From the IMG/VR virus record IMGVR_UViG_3300049793_000080, positions 1 through 62,550 of that record: 62,550 nt of DNA; one strand, written 5' to 3'. The notes below the pieces were generated by a model that did no database searches, was not told the DNA's origin, and saw nothing but the letters and a program-made list of their open reading frames with translations. Position 1 is the first letter of the stretch. The number at the start of each line of letters is the position of its first letter. Below are positions 41,901-49,679 of this stretch, in pieces. This DNA is from a virus. The position numbers were made by a program, and so were the translations under genes.

Positions 41901-44900
41901 TGGGTGCCCACCAGCGTCTACGAGGACTTCGCCAAGGAATTGTTCGGCGAAGGCTCGACGGCCCGCGTGCACTACATGGCGCTCAATAGCTCGTACACGA
42001 TCAGCACGTCCGGCACCAACGAGGTGAACACCACCAACAAGTGGGGCACGCCGCAGTACTCCGGCCCGGAGCTGATGTCCGCGCTGCTGAACAACCGCAC
42101 CATCCGCGTGATGCACCCGAAGGTGGGCGACACGCCGGCGTCGCTGAACGTGGAGGCCACCGATATGGCCAACACGAAGGCGCAGGAAATCCGCGACCGC
42201 TTCCAGGATTGGCTCTTTGCCGAGCCGGAGCGTTCCGAGCTGCTCGTGCGCACGTACAACGACACGAACAACAACTACGTGACGCGCAACTATGACGGCT
42301 CGTGGATGACGTTTCCGGGCAAGGTGCCCAATTCCGTGTTGCCGGGCGACGGCGGCATTTCGTTTCGCCGCCACCAGCGCAACGCCATCGCGCGTATCGT
42401 GCAGGACCGCACCGCGCTGCTCGACCACGTAGTCGGCGCTGGCAAAACCTTCACCATCGTCGCCGCGGCAATGGAGCTGCGCCGCACCGGGCTGGCCAAG
42501 AAGCCGCTCGTGGCCGTGCCGAACCACCTTGTGAAGCAGTGGGCCGCCGACTTCTACCGGCTGTACCCGGGCGCCAACATCCTCACGGCCACGAAGAAGG
42601 ACTTCGAGAAGGTCAACCGCCGCCGCTTCCTTGCCAAGATCGCAACGGGCGACTGGGACGCCGTGGTGATCGCGCACAGCTCCTTCGGCTTCATCAAGCC
42701 GGGCGCGGAATTCGAGGCCGAGTTCAACGAGCGGCAGGTGAAGATGATCATGGACACCATCGCCGCGGTGCAGGACGGCGATGGTGAGAAGGCGCAAAAG
42801 AAACGCACCGTCAAGCAACTCGAGGGCATGAAGGAGCGGCTGCAAAACCGCATCAAGAGCCTGCGCGACAAGGCGATGGACGACCTGCTGGACTTCGAGC
42901 AGCTCGGCGTCGATCAACTGTTCGTTGACGAAGCCCACATGTTCAAGAACCTGATGTTCACCACGAAGATGCAGGGCGTCTCAGGGCTGGGCGATGGGTC
43001 GGGCTCGCAGCGCGCCTACGACATGTACGTGAAAAGCCAGGAGGTGCTGGAGAAGAACGGGCGCGGCCAGGGGCTGGTGTTCGCGACCGGCACGCCAGTG
43101 TCCAACTCGCTGGGCGAGAAGTACCACATGATGCGGTACCTCATGCCCCGGCAGATGGAAGAACTGGGCTTCCAGTCGTTCGACGCCTGGGCCAACACCT
43201 TCGCCGCCGTGCAGCAGGTGTGGATGCAGAAATTCAGCGGCGACGGCTACAAGCCGCAAAACCGCATGAGCGATTTCGTGAACGTGCACGAGCTGCTGAA
43301 AATGTTCGATCAGGTGGCCGACACGGTGACGCTGGACGACATCAAGAAGGCGTACAAGGAGGAGAACAACGGCGAGGAGTTCCCGATCCCGCGCGTGAAG
43401 ACCGGGCGGCGCCAGCCGGTCAGCCTGGAGAAGTCGGCCGCGCAGATCGCCTACATGGAGCACATTGCCGCGCGCGCCAAGATCCTCGAAGCGCGCAGGG
43501 GCCCGCCGCGCAAGGGTGATGACAACGCGCTGGTGATCATGGGCGACGCACGCAAGGCGGCGATGGACATTCGCCTGATCAGCCCGGCCAAGCTGCGCAA
43601 GGCCATCGGCTATGACGTGGACGGCCGCGACCCGGGCGGGCGCATCGACCGCAGCGCGCAGGAAATCCACCAGCGCTATCAGCAGTGGAACCACGTGAAG
43701 GGCACGCAGCTGGTGTTCGCGGACCTGGGCACGCCCGTCGAGCACGCGGCCACCGAGTTGAAGGAGTACGAGGCGCTGATGGAGCGCATCAACGCCGCGA
43801 CCGATGATGTTCGCCTGCGGGCCGAGCTTGGGGCGGAAGACGCACTGGTGATCGTGAATGATGCCGAGGACGCGCAAGCCGACATCGACGTGAAGGGCCA
43901 GGACTGGCTCGACGGCATCGAGGCGGCGCAACGCGGGTTCAGCATCTACGACGACTTGAAGGCGGCGCTGATCGAGCGCGGCATGCCCGAGGACCACATC
44001 GCGTTCATCCACGACTACGGCAACGATGAACGCAAGGCGACGCTGTTTCGCAAGGTGAACGCGGGCGACATCCGCGTGCTGATCGGCTCCACCGCGAAGA
44101 TGGGCGCTGGCACCAACGTGCAGGAGCGCATCGTGGCCGAGCACCACCTGGACGTGCCGTGGCGCCCGAGCGACGTGGAGCAGCGCGAGGGCCGCATCGA
44201 GCGCCAGGGCAATAGCCTGCTGTGGACGCCGCAGAACCCGAACGGCATCAAGGACTTCGAGGTGGAAATCTTGGCCTACGTGACCAAGGACACCCTGGAC
44301 ATGCGCATGTGGCAGATCCAGGAGGTGAAGCTCAAGATGATTCACCAGCTGCGCACGCGGCAGATTTCGCGCGACATCGACAACGCTTTCGAGGACATGG
44401 AAATGTCGGCCGGCGAGATGCAGGCCGCGGCGACCGGCAACATGGACCTGTTGCGCGAGATTCAGGCGCGCAGCGATATCAAGAAGCTGGAGCAGAAAAA
44501 GCGCAGCTTCGACGCCCAGCGCTCGGACCTCATCAACCGCAAGAAGCGCGCCGCCGAAAAGCTCGCGCAGCTGCCCGCGCAAATCAAGGGAGCCGAGGTG
44601 TTGGCCGAGGGCTCGCGGGAGTACCGCAAGGCACTGGAGGACAACGCCGAGAGCTTCAAGGTCACCATCGACGGCAAGGACTTCACCGACCGCCATCTGG
44701 CCAGCGCCTACCTGCTGGACAAGATCGACGGCAAGATTTACGTGCGCACGGTGGAAAAGGACGGCAAGAAGCTGCGCGAGGAAATCAGCGCCGAGCAGTG
44801 GGCCGCGCTGCCCACCGGCGACGAGCGTGCGTTCTATGACCCGAAGGCCGCGCCGCTGGACCTGACCATGAACGGCGATCTGTTCACCGCCCGCGCAAAG

Positions 44901-47900
44901 CTGCAGGAGGCGTGGAGCAACGTCGCGGGCGACCGCGAGCCCATCGTGTGGGAGTACCAGGGCAAGACATTCAACCGGCGCACCGCGCTGGCCGTGGCGC
45001 AGCGCCAAGCCGTGGCCGACGCCGTGGCAGACGAGAAGGAAGTGGACCTGGGAAAAGTCGGCCCGTTCGCGGTGACGGCCGAAGGGCAGACCGGCAAGTG
45101 GGGCAAGTTCCTGGACGTGGTGATGACGTACAAGGGCCGCAAGATCGAGGGCGACATCGGCGTGCCCGAGGGCGACGTCTCCACGCAACTGGCCGAGCGG
45201 ATGGCGTCTTGGGCCAGCCGCAAAGCCGAGCACGCGGCCGATGACCTGCAATACCTGAAAGGCGACCTCGAGCGCGCGCAAAAGCAGAAGGCCGAGCTCG
45301 ACGCGGCCGACGATGTGGGCGACGTGTGGCCCGAGCAGAGCAAGCTGGAGGAAGCGCGAAACCGCCACAAGGCCATCCTCGCGCGTCTGGGCGGCCAGAA
45401 GGACGCGCCGCCAGCCACCGGCGACGAGCCGGCGTTCGGGCAGGGCGCAGCCACCGGCGGCATGAGCCCCGCGCTCGCGCAGCACGCGGCCGACACGGTG
45501 GCATCCGTGTGGGACAACGCGCCGCAGATCGTGGCGCTGCCCTCCATCGCGCGCGCACCGCAGAAGGTGCAGGACGACGCACGCCGGCGCATGGAGCGCG
45601 GCGGCGGCAAGCCCAAGGCCGTCTTCTATGACGGCACGGTGTACCTGTTCGCTGACGCGCTGGCCAGCCCGGCCGAGGCGGTGGAGTACACCTATCACGA
45701 AGTCCTGGGTCACTTCGGCATGCACGGGCACCTTGGCCCCGAGTTGGACAAGGAATTGAAGGCCGTCGCCACGCTGCGCAAGGAAGACATCAGCGCGATG
45801 TACGAGCGCACCGGCAAGGAGCGCAGCGCCGCGATGGATCTGCGCATGGCCGAGGAGGTGGTGGCCTACATGGCGCAGACCAAGCCCGAGCTGTCGCTGG
45901 TGCGCCGCGTCATCGCTGCCATCAAGAACTTCCTGCGCGACCACGTGCCGGGCTTCGGCTCGCTGAACATGAGCGACGCGGACATCATCCAGAAATTCGT
46001 ATTACCTGCTCGCCAGTTCGTGGAGGGCGCCCCAACGGACCCGAATGGCGGCGGCGAGTTCGATCCTGCGTTCGGTCAAGCGCGAGGCTTGAATTCACGA
46101 GAAATCCAGGTCAATGGAAAGTGGAGGCCCATCGAGACGGCCGGCGGCGAACTGATCGCGCCCACGTTCCATGGGCAAAGCGAATTTTGGAAAAAGCACG
46201 CCGACGCCTTCGCGCTGGATGACAAGGGCCGGCCGAAAGCAACGCCGGCAGAAATCAAGGCGCTGATGGGCGACAACCCTGACGATGCGATGTTCGCCCA
46301 GGGTGCGCCGCTGAACGATCCGCGCGCCTTGTGGGGACGCGCCAAGCAAAGCCTTGCGGACATGAGCAGCGCGCCGGGCACGATGCACTGGTGGAATAAA
46401 AGCATTGGCACGGAATATCACCTTGCGCAGAAGTACCCGGCGTTCAAGGCCGTGTTCGACCGCGTGCAGGACTTCATCAACGACTCCAGCCTGTACGCCA
46501 ACGAGGCGGCCGATCTAGCCCGCACCATCCTGCCGAAACTAGAGGGCTGGCGCGATGTGGTCCCGAAGCTGCTGGGCGGGAGCGGCAAGTCGCCTATTTC
46601 TGCCGCGTTCAATCGGCAGATCCAGGCGCCCATCAACGAGGGGACGCTGATCTGGACGCGCGGGGAGGACGGCAAGCCCGTGCGAGTAGATGAGTTGGAG
46701 AAGGCTGCCGACAAGATGAGCGCCGACCAGAAGGCGCAGGCCATGTTGCGCGCGGGCAAGCTGCCTGAGAGCGTGTTGAAAATGTGGCGCGGCCTTCCGC
46801 TGGATCAGTACCAGCAGGCCGTCTCCACTGCCTACAAGAACCGGATGTTGACCCCGGGCATCGTGTGGACGGACGCGGAGTTGCGCGAGAAATTCGGACT
46901 CGGCGCCGCACAGATCGCCCTGTACCGCGAGTTCCGCGCCGCGGTGGACCGCAGCATCACGCAGCTCGCCGTGAGCGACTTGGTGCGCTTTGTCGGGCAG
47001 GATGGCGACTTCATCCGCGATCAGGTGCTGGCTGCGCCGGATGTGATGACGGCCGCCAAGATGCTCGTGCAGCAGATCGACCAGCTTATCGTGGACAACC
47101 CCGAGCGGCAGGACGTTCTCAACGACACGGCCGCCAAGGTCAAGTTGAAGGCCGACAAGGCGCATGAACTGATCCAGCGCGGGTATGCCCCGCTGTCTCG
47201 CTTCGGGCACTACACGATCACCGTTCGGGCAAAGAGCGATGACGGCGAGCCCGGCGAGGTGCTGTACTTTGGCATGTACGAGAGCCGCCCGGAAGCCGCG
47301 AAGGCTGCGCGGCAGCTCGCCGCGGAAGAAGACTTCCAAGGCGCAACGCTGGTGCGCGGCACGATCAGCCACGAGCAATACAAACTGTTCGCCGGCGTGA
47401 ACCCCGACACCATTGAGCTGTTCGGAGAAATGCTCGGCCTGGAGGGCGCGGGCAATGCAGCATCCGATCAGGCGTTCCAGCAGTTCTTGAAGTCGGCGCG
47501 CAGCAACCGCAGCACGATGAAGCGGATGATTCATCGCAAGGGCACGGCGGGATTCTCCGAGGACGTTCCGCGCGTGCTGGCGTCCTTCCTTTACAGCAAC
47601 GCACGCCAAGCCAGCCGGAACCTGCACTCTCTGGAAATCGACCGCATGGGCAACGAGATTGCGCAGGCAGAGGGCGAGTTGAAGGATCATGCCGTCAAGC
47701 TGATCGACTACGTGAAGAACCCCGTGCAGGAGGCGCATCAGTTGCGTGGACTGCTATTCGCGCAGTTTCTTGGCGGGAGCATCGCATCCGCCATGGTCAA
47801 CATGAGCCAGCCCTTCATGATGACGCTGCCCTACCTGTCGCAGTTCGGTGCACGCGAGGCCGTCTCGAATTTCAAGTGGGCGTTGCTTCACGGATGGAAG

Positions 47901-49232
47901 GACACCACTGGCGACCCGACCTTGGACGCGGCGATCAAGCGGCGCGTGGAGGACGGCACCATCGCGCCCCATGAAGTTCATCAACTCCTTGCGCAATCGC
48001 TGGGCAAGGCCGAACTGAAATCAGGCGACGGCACGCTCACCGGCGATGCGGCGGCACAGGCGAATAACGCGCTCGCGCGGCTGCAGCTCGGATGGGGAAA
48101 GTTCTTCTCGACCGCCGAGCTTTTCAATCGGCGCGTCACCTACGTGGCCGCCTACCGCCTCGCCAAAGAAAAGAAGATGGCCGACCCGGACGCCTTTGCC
48201 AAGAAGGCGGTGGACGAGAGCCAGGGCGTTTACAACAAGGGCAACAAGCCTGTATGGGCCCGCGGCGCGGTGGGCAGTGTCGCGATGACGTTCAAGCAGT
48301 ACAGCATCGCGTACTTGGAGTTCGTCGCGCGCATGTGGACCGCAGGAGAGCCGGGAAGCCCGGAGCGAGCGGCCGGTCAGCGCGCGGTGTACTTCGCTGC
48401 CGCCATGCTGCTGATGATGGGCGGCGCCGGCGGCCTGCCGTTTGAAGACGATGTGGCCGATGTGGTGGACGGCATCATGCAACGCCTGGGCTACAACTGG
48501 AACACGAAGCAAAAGCGCCAGGAGATGCTGGAGAAGGCATTCGGTCGCGGCTTCGGGCACGTGCTGGAGAAGGGTGTTTCTGGTCTGCCGGGCGTGCCGA
48601 TTGATGTCGCCGGCCGCTTCGGTATGGGCAACCTCATCCCCGCCACCGGGCTGCTGCAAAAGAAGGCCGATCACACCAGCGACGTTCTGGAAATCGGAGG
48701 CCCGGCCGCGAGCCTCGCCAAGCGATTCTTCCAGGCCAGCAACCTCGCGGCGGAAGGCCGAATCGTGGACGCCGGCTTGCTGGCCTCGCCGGTCGCCGCG
48801 TCCAACATCGCCAAGGCCATCGACATGGCATCGAGCGGTATCTACAAGGACAGTGCGGGCAAGAAGGTGATGGACGTCGACGGCTGGGATGCCATGTCGA
48901 AACTGATCGGGTTCCAGCCTTCTGCCGTGGCGCGCGTCCAAGATGCCGACCGATCCGCGCAGGTGATGGTGGAGCAGGTGAAGATGCGCGAACGGGAAAT
49001 CTCGCAGCAGTGGGCGCAGGCGCTTGCTGACGGGGATCGGGATGGTGCGACCAAGGCGCGCGAAGCCATCGCGGCGTGGAATGCCAAGAACGAGGACACC
49101 CCCATAAAAATCAAACTTGGAGATGTGCTGCGCCGCGCGAAAAACATGCGAATGGATCGCGCGACGCGCATCGAGAAAAGTGCGCCAAGCGAAGTTCGCG
49201 GAACCGTTCGGGAAATGCTGCGCGAACCGTAG
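35976..49232 (+). CDS. Giant polyvalent virion protein (DarB-like methylase/helicase, zincin, PLxRFG)
   Basis: The single 4,418-residue ORF makes up over a fifth of the genome. Visible modules in order are as follows. The N terminus resembles structural ejection proteins, with GMMGG at about 395. Low-complexity linkers lie at about 520-660 and 1190-1305. An N6-adenine methylase is marked by VLEPGAGVGNF (about 1437) and NPPF (about 1506). A SNF2/superfamily 2 helicase has Walker A GAGKT (about 2153), DEAH in VDEAHMFKN (about 2315) and QREGRIERQG (about 2733). A zincin-like HEVLGH lies at about 3240 and the PLSRFG signature at about 3738; a helical C-terminal region follows. Phage P1 DarB, with methylase and helicase domains, protects incoming DNA from type I restriction, and Bcep22-type phages carry a virion-borne counterpart of about 4,600 residues. 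Ejection with DNA, entry and restriction protection are the likely roles. Two ORFs are nested in its +1 frame. Confidence 0.9.
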   Translation: MDITAARSLPELAGLDDDQIVDALHQAYYPDLPRDEVAKSLGIKPTAAPRPETTWGDRAKDTGISLLQGAVAVPQAAVGVADLVTGGAAGKLAEDVGFRPKEATDFLGERLSDAQKGANKEVQDAEGFWGTFKAAVSNPSVVFQSVVQSLPSMGAGGVVARGVLGASMTPRLLAKLSAMAPEAREAAILGMQTTAGAVGEGAVQAGSAAEQARTDNPLGTLDGKGALSAVASGVGDTIIARFSGRLANKLGIADADTMLAGAAVNPRAAKSVVKAALGGMVTEGLLEELPQSVQEQVWQNHAAGRPLDEGVNQAAVLGMLSGAAMGGGANLLNAARKPKPDDILNAPDVDAALQTAQDALLLPPPTISVTLGGTAVTPEQRADLVQQEITRRAAGMMGGEDVTDVQAKGTPPVEVPPTTPPSTPPAFPDPFSAAKPVDLDANEARMHRDADRDAQALKEHDPLTLPRKGLPELDAEYGKGEGDTIQKNGAPWPSEAAAMLSLKMAKKKGRAVPVAGGFIARPNKETPNAAPTPENKPDGARGAQPAAAAPATDAATAQRPDDQHGGLPAPDTGIAGGSAAAVATQPAPGGQVVGAGDAARTPGDGVLRPVNDAAVDGRDERPADGRASGPVSAPVAAGANDAGTTTGAAKTGSEQSLTEAGAQWTRMTEIERRAVAGRTAGKAKALDRIVSQKWEDLHSGWQKSLARVMNTPGAPIAPRETSAPTSHPTASAGPRVIINRLGPDGLTDAERAAGKPSYADKPAEVTSETARRGDFNVKNHLGKMERATVTEGGTRGRFAVKIGGESMGQFQMDDQGAVSRIEARANWAEDSVRDAAMQFVAQERAKTAPAAAEQPRDQDTGQFAEAPADTLPAGVRRREKGVANTKARIAAEAARAAYFTPGNVVRGYGGFDEVLAYNPPTEPGGAWSVRVHEVKEATPNNWVRVGRPQDARQHSTEPEERELRNGPRAQLSALPASEVPYTVPRADGKVHPDAEPRSNPRAAAEPAKIVTDKAEIRPYRRSDGSVGYEAVPIQPPAAPNDELIVQSIRPGSKPHVVKVEPAPAASTNKVFTDEMAAAARARLKAKLGRLNSLLDPQDMLDGITLAGYHVEKGARSFAAFAQAMLADLGEGVRAHLKSFYMGVKYSPAAAEFSKDMSSAAFVEEFDLSHIAAPSDTDTLETQPPAADTGANDGSSSPTLDVDRAGPGPLEGAPSGDVRAPAGERKTGDGTGRSSDGDQRGDARPDAAGGNVAGGVGAGAGTVPVSTGGAEQGKGPAKPRVPRTPRADGGPGLFDDAGGTGGVNPAPNAAPTPAPQFKPSEDFTIEDDLALGDGGEKTKFKNNVAAIRLLRELEAADRMATPDEQRTLAQYVGWGALSKAFDADRAEWAKEHAELKDLLSPEEFAAARQSTRYAHYTSRQIIQDGVYAALHHFGFTGGRVLEPGAGVGNFIGMMPADMRSAGRITAIEREPIAAGIAKNLYPLQNVQQADFTAFKGTDGYFDAVVGNPPFASDPQTDTSGRKHLGGLTLHNYFFAKSVDLMREGGILAQVVTNSFMDAAGDRARKYISDRTKLMGAIRLPNNAFSKNAGTEVTTDIIFLQKRPEAEWGNKATRQEAKAWLDVVKQTDRRNGGQYNLNQYFIDHPEMMLGDFGAHGTMYGPNQPALIARPGQDTLALLREAVQRLPGNVFVDRAVLGTDAAIENATKALTNPPVQEGGFYVEGDKLIQRVPDIAGEPRGREINAATQWTAKTPLGEAGYQKIRALTQMRTTLRGLLAAELSGDKDMDALRTTLGKQYDDYTKAHGLLGDPGTARVFDDDPDFPLLLSLEHEYRPGIGMAAAKRQGIKPTKSAAKKAPIFMRRVVDARKPVQKVETPADALAVSMAERGKLDTVYIGQLLGKDPQEVLKELSTGDKPQLFLDPATDEYALRDAYLSGNVRAKLEQAKQSGLSMNVRELEKVQPEDVGAHEISARIGSPWVPTSVYEDFAKELFGEGSTARVHYMALNSSYTISTSGTNEVNTTNKWGTPQYSGPELMSALLNNRTIRVMHPKVGDTPASLNVEATDMANTKAQEIRDRFQDWLFAEPERSELLVRTYNDTNNNYVTRNYDGSWMTFPGKVPNSVLPGDGGISFRRHQRNAIARIVQDRTALLDHVVGAGKTFTIVAAAMELRRTGLAKKPLVAVPNHLVKQWAADFYRLYPGANILTATKKDFEKVNRRRFLAKIATGDWDAVVIAHSSFGFIKPGAEFEAEFNERQVKMIMDTIAAVQDGDGEKAQKKRTVKQLEGMKERLQNRIKSLRDKAMDDLLDFEQLGVDQLFVDEAHMFKNLMFTTKMQGVSGLGDGSGSQRAYDMYVKSQEVLEKNGRGQGLVFATGTPVSNSLGEKYHMMRYLMPRQMEELGFQSFDAWANTFAAVQQVWMQKFSGDGYKPQNRMSDFVNVHELLKMFDQVADTVTLDDIKKAYKEENNGEEFPIPRVKTGRRQPVSLEKSAAQIAYMEHIAARAKILEARRGPPRKGDDNALVIMGDARKAAMDIRLISPAKLRKAIGYDVDGRDPGGRIDRSAQEIHQRYQQWNHVKGTQLVFADLGTPVEHAATELKEYEALMERINAATDDVRLRAELGAEDALVIVNDAEDAQADIDVKGQDWLDGIEAAQRGFSIYDDLKAALIERGMPEDHIAFIHDYGNDERKATLFRKVNAGDIRVLIGSTAKMGAGTNVQERIVAEHHLDVPWRPSDVEQREGRIERQGNSLLWTPQNPNGIKDFEVEILAYVTKDTLDMRMWQIQEVKLKMIHQLRTRQISRDIDNAFEDMEMSAGEMQAAATGNMDLLREIQARSDIKKLEQKKRSFDAQRSDLINRKKRAAEKLAQLPAQIKGAEVLAEGSREYRKALEDNAESFKVTIDGKDFTDRHLASAYLLDKIDGKIYVRTVEKDGKKLREEISAEQWAALPTGDERAFYDPKAAPLDLTMNGDLFTARAKLQEAWSNVAGDREPIVWEYQGKTFNRRTALAVAQRQAVADAVADEKEVDLGKVGPFAVTAEGQTGKWGKFLDVVMTYKGRKIEGDIGVPEGDVSTQLAERMASWASRKAEHAADDLQYLKGDLERAQKQKAELDAADDVGDVWPEQSKLEEARNRHKAILARLGGQKDAPPATGDEPAFGQGAATGGMSPALAQHAADTVASVWDNAPQIVALPSIARAPQKVQDDARRRMERGGGKPKAVFYDGTVYLFADALASPAEAVEYTYHEVLGHFGMHGHLGPELDKELKAVATLRKEDISAMYERTGKERSAAMDLRMAEEVVAYMAQTKPELSLVRRVIAAIKNFLRDHVPGFGSLNMSDADIIQKFVLPARQFVEGAPTDPNGGGEFDPAFGQARGLNSREIQVNGKWRPIETAGGELIAPTFHGQSEFWKKHADAFALDDKGRPKATPAEIKALMGDNPDDAMFAQGAPLNDPRALWGRAKQSLADMSSAPGTMHWWNKSIGTEYHLAQKYPAFKAVFDRVQDFINDSSLYANEAADLARTILPKLEGWRDVVPKLLGGSGKSPISAAFNRQIQAPINEGTLIWTRGEDGKPVRVDELEKAADKMSADQKAQAMLRAGKLPESVLKMWRGLPLDQYQQAVSTAYKNRMLTPGIVWTDAELREKFGLGAAQIALYREFRAAVDRSITQLAVSDLVRFVGQDGDFIRDQVLAAPDVMTAAKMLVQQIDQLIVDNPERQDVLNDTAAKVKLKADKAHELIQRGYAPLSRFGHYTITVRAKSDDGEPGEVLYFGMYESRPEAAKAARQLAAEEDFQGATLVRGTISHEQYKLFAGVNPDTIELFGEMLGLEGAGNAASDQAFQQFLKSARSNRSTMKRMIHRKGTAGFSEDVPRVLASFLYSNARQASRNLHSLEIDRMGNEIAQAEGELKDHAVKLIDYVKNPVQEAHQLRGLLFAQFLGGSIASAMVNMSQPFMMTLPYLSQFGAREAVSNFKWALLHGWKDTTGDPTLDAAIKRRVEDGTIAPHEVHQLLAQSLGKAELKSGDGTLTGDAAAQANNALARLQLGWGKFFSTAELFNRRVTYVAAYRLAKEKKMADPDAFAKKAVDESQGVYNKGNKPVWARGAVGSVAMTFKQYSIAYLEFVARMWTAGEPGSPERAAGQRAVYFAAAMLLMMGGAGGLPFEDDVADVVDGIMQRLGYNWNTKQKRQEMLEKAFGRGFGHVLEKGVSGLPGVPIDVAGRFGMGNLIPATGLLQKKADHTSDVLEIGGPAASLAKRFFQASNLAAEGRIVDAGLLASPVAASNIAKAIDMASSGIYKDSAGKKVMDVDGWDAMSKLIGFQPSAVARVQDADRSAQVMVEQVKMREREISQQWAQALADGDRDGATKAREAIAAWNAKNEDTPIKIKLGDVLRRAKNMRMDRATRIEKSAPSEVRGTVREMLREP
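37558..37947 (+). CDS. Nested ORF A in the +1 frame of the giant gene
   Basis: This 129-codon ORF lies entirely within the giant gene, whose own frame here encodes a disordered Ala/Gly/Asp/Pro linker. An ideal Shine-Dalgarno AAGGAG (37545-37550) lies 7 bases before ATG 37558. From Met 37 onward the product looks like a real protein (MEDFLRPTRELQAAVRRLSR, TLRAHLETVYYGQSMTRLWM, then PYPHPWQREQMTREQLLALQ), with aromatic residues and mostly G/C third bases in this frame. The protein is not recognised. Independent expression is likely but unproven. Confidence 0.6.
   Translation: MQRPPLKTSLTALAAHSLLQQHRPPTPPLPSDPTISMEDFLRPTRELQAAVRRLSRPSPRPAGKSWAQATLRAHLETVYYGQSMTRLWMEEMNGQPMAERVDPYPHPWQREQMTREQLLALQKPEVSNH
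39547..39882 (+). CDS. Nested ORF B in the +1 frame of the giant gene
   Basis: This 111-codon ORF is in the same +1 frame as ORF A and again lies over a disordered linker of the giant protein. CTGGAG (39538-39543) is 6 bases before the second ATG (39550). The product looks well ordered (HSTWIAQARGHWKEHLPGMY, ARLQESGKLETALAEAATAT, GATWQEAWEQVREQYLFPPE) and is helical, with many Trp and charged residues. That is unlike a random shadow frame, which in this genome gives Arg/Pro/Ala runs. I recall similar small phage/bacterial hypothetical proteins ending in REQYLxPPE, but no function. Confidence 0.65.
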   Translation: MMEAAAQHSTWIAQARGHWKEHLPGMYARLQESGKLETALAEAATATSEGMHALMQQGATWQEAWEQVREQYLFPPEEPSKEKAPPSQGYRVHRELMAGLGSLTMPGEREE

Positions 49233-49242
49233 AATGGACGAA

Positions 49243-49271
49243 GCCCCGGCGCACTGACATGCGGGCGGGGC
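49243..49271 (+). terminator. Hairpin after the giant gene
   Basis: GCCCCG (49243-49248) pairs with CGGGGC (49266-49271); an inner CGCA/TGCG stem closes a CTGACA loop. CTCTTACC follows. It begins 11 bases after the giant gene stop and may attenuate or process the message ahead of the small ORF at 49303. Confidence 0.5.
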
Positions 49272-49302
49272 CTCTTACCACCAACCTTAGAAGGGAAGGC
49301 CG

Positions 49303-49380
49303 ATGGCTGACGCAATTCTACGCGCGCCGCTCACCTATGTGGCCGCCAAGCGCCTGCTGCACGCGGGCAATACGCTGTAG
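49303..49380 (+). CDS. Very small ORF between giant gene and terminator
   Basis: A 25-codon ORF (MADAILRAPLTYVAAKRLLH...) with a strong AAGGGAAGG ribosome binding site. It ends 10 bases before a perfect terminator. It would encode a short amphipathic basic helix. Size alone makes it uncertain; the ribosome binding site argues for expression. Confidence 0.4.
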   Translation: MADAILRAPLTYVAAKRLLHAGNTL

Positions 49381-49390
49381 CCCGAAAAGA

Positions 49391-49420
49391 AAGCCGCCCG
49401 GTTACAACGCCGGGCGGCTT
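49391..49420 (+). terminator. Strong terminator of the structural operon
   Basis: An 11-bp perfect stem AAGCCGCCCGG/CCGGGCGGCTT (49391-49401 with 49410-49420) with an eight-base loop. It ends the late structural operon. The strand run is fully symmetrical, so it could also stop leftward transcription. Nothing else of note fills 49421-49510. Confidence 0.8.
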
Positions 49421-49514
49421 CAAAGGGGAGGGAGGATGTTGAAGGAGGCTGAGAGCGCCCATCCTACCGCTTGCGTCGCCCGAGCACAACGAGTAAACCC
49501 GGGATGAAACATTC

Positions 49515-49548
49515 TGTAGGAATTGACCGACTGCGACCGTAGAATCCC
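49515..49548 (+). promoter_or_regulatory. Late-type promoter or activator site before lysis genes
   Basis: TGTAGGAATT (49515-49524) and GCGACCGTAGAATCCC (49533-49548) repeat the motif pair found before the late promoter at 13951-13975. TAGAAT (49540-49545) could be a -10 box, but no consensus -35 exists at 16-18 bases, so activation by a phage factor would be needed. It lies 51 bases before ATG 49599. Confidence 0.4.
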
Positions 49549-49598
49549 GCCTACACCTGCTCAGCTTGACAGTGGGTGCCCACCAACAAAAAGGAACA

Positions 49599-49679
49599 AT
49601 GGGCATGTCGGCGGCCAGCATTTCTATCGCATCAGGGCTGTTTTTCGTCCTGCTCAGCGCCTTGCGGGGCTGCTCGTGA
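49599..49679 (+). CDS. 26-residue hydrophobic peptide at the head of the lysis genes
   Basis: MGMSAASISIASGLFFVLLS plus ALRGCS: a single hydrophobic segment. AAAAAGGAAC lies just upstream of the ATG. Its TGA overlaps the GTG start of the holin-like gene (GTGA), so it may exist to set translation of that gene or act as a lysis regulator. An in-frame second ATG (49605) is available, as in dual-start holins. Confidence 0.45.
   Translation: MGMSAASISIASGLFFVLLSALRGCS

Noticed and set aside
38211-42938. A 1,575-codon minus-strand open frame opposite the giant gene
   Set aside because: It is a shadow of the GC-rich plus-strand gene: its product is Arg/His/Leu/Gly-rich low complexity, it has no ribosome binding site or domain, and it crosses both nested ORFs.
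42981-45944. A 987-codon minus-strand open frame opposite the helicase region
   Set aside because: It has the same shadow character (His/Leu/Val/Arg-rich) and lies opposite clearly conserved helicase motifs.
49303-49420. Possible tRNA-like or att-like structure after the giant gene
   Set aside because: The perfect stem is a simple terminator; there is no cloverleaf, anticodon arm or CCA end, and no integrase gene nearby.
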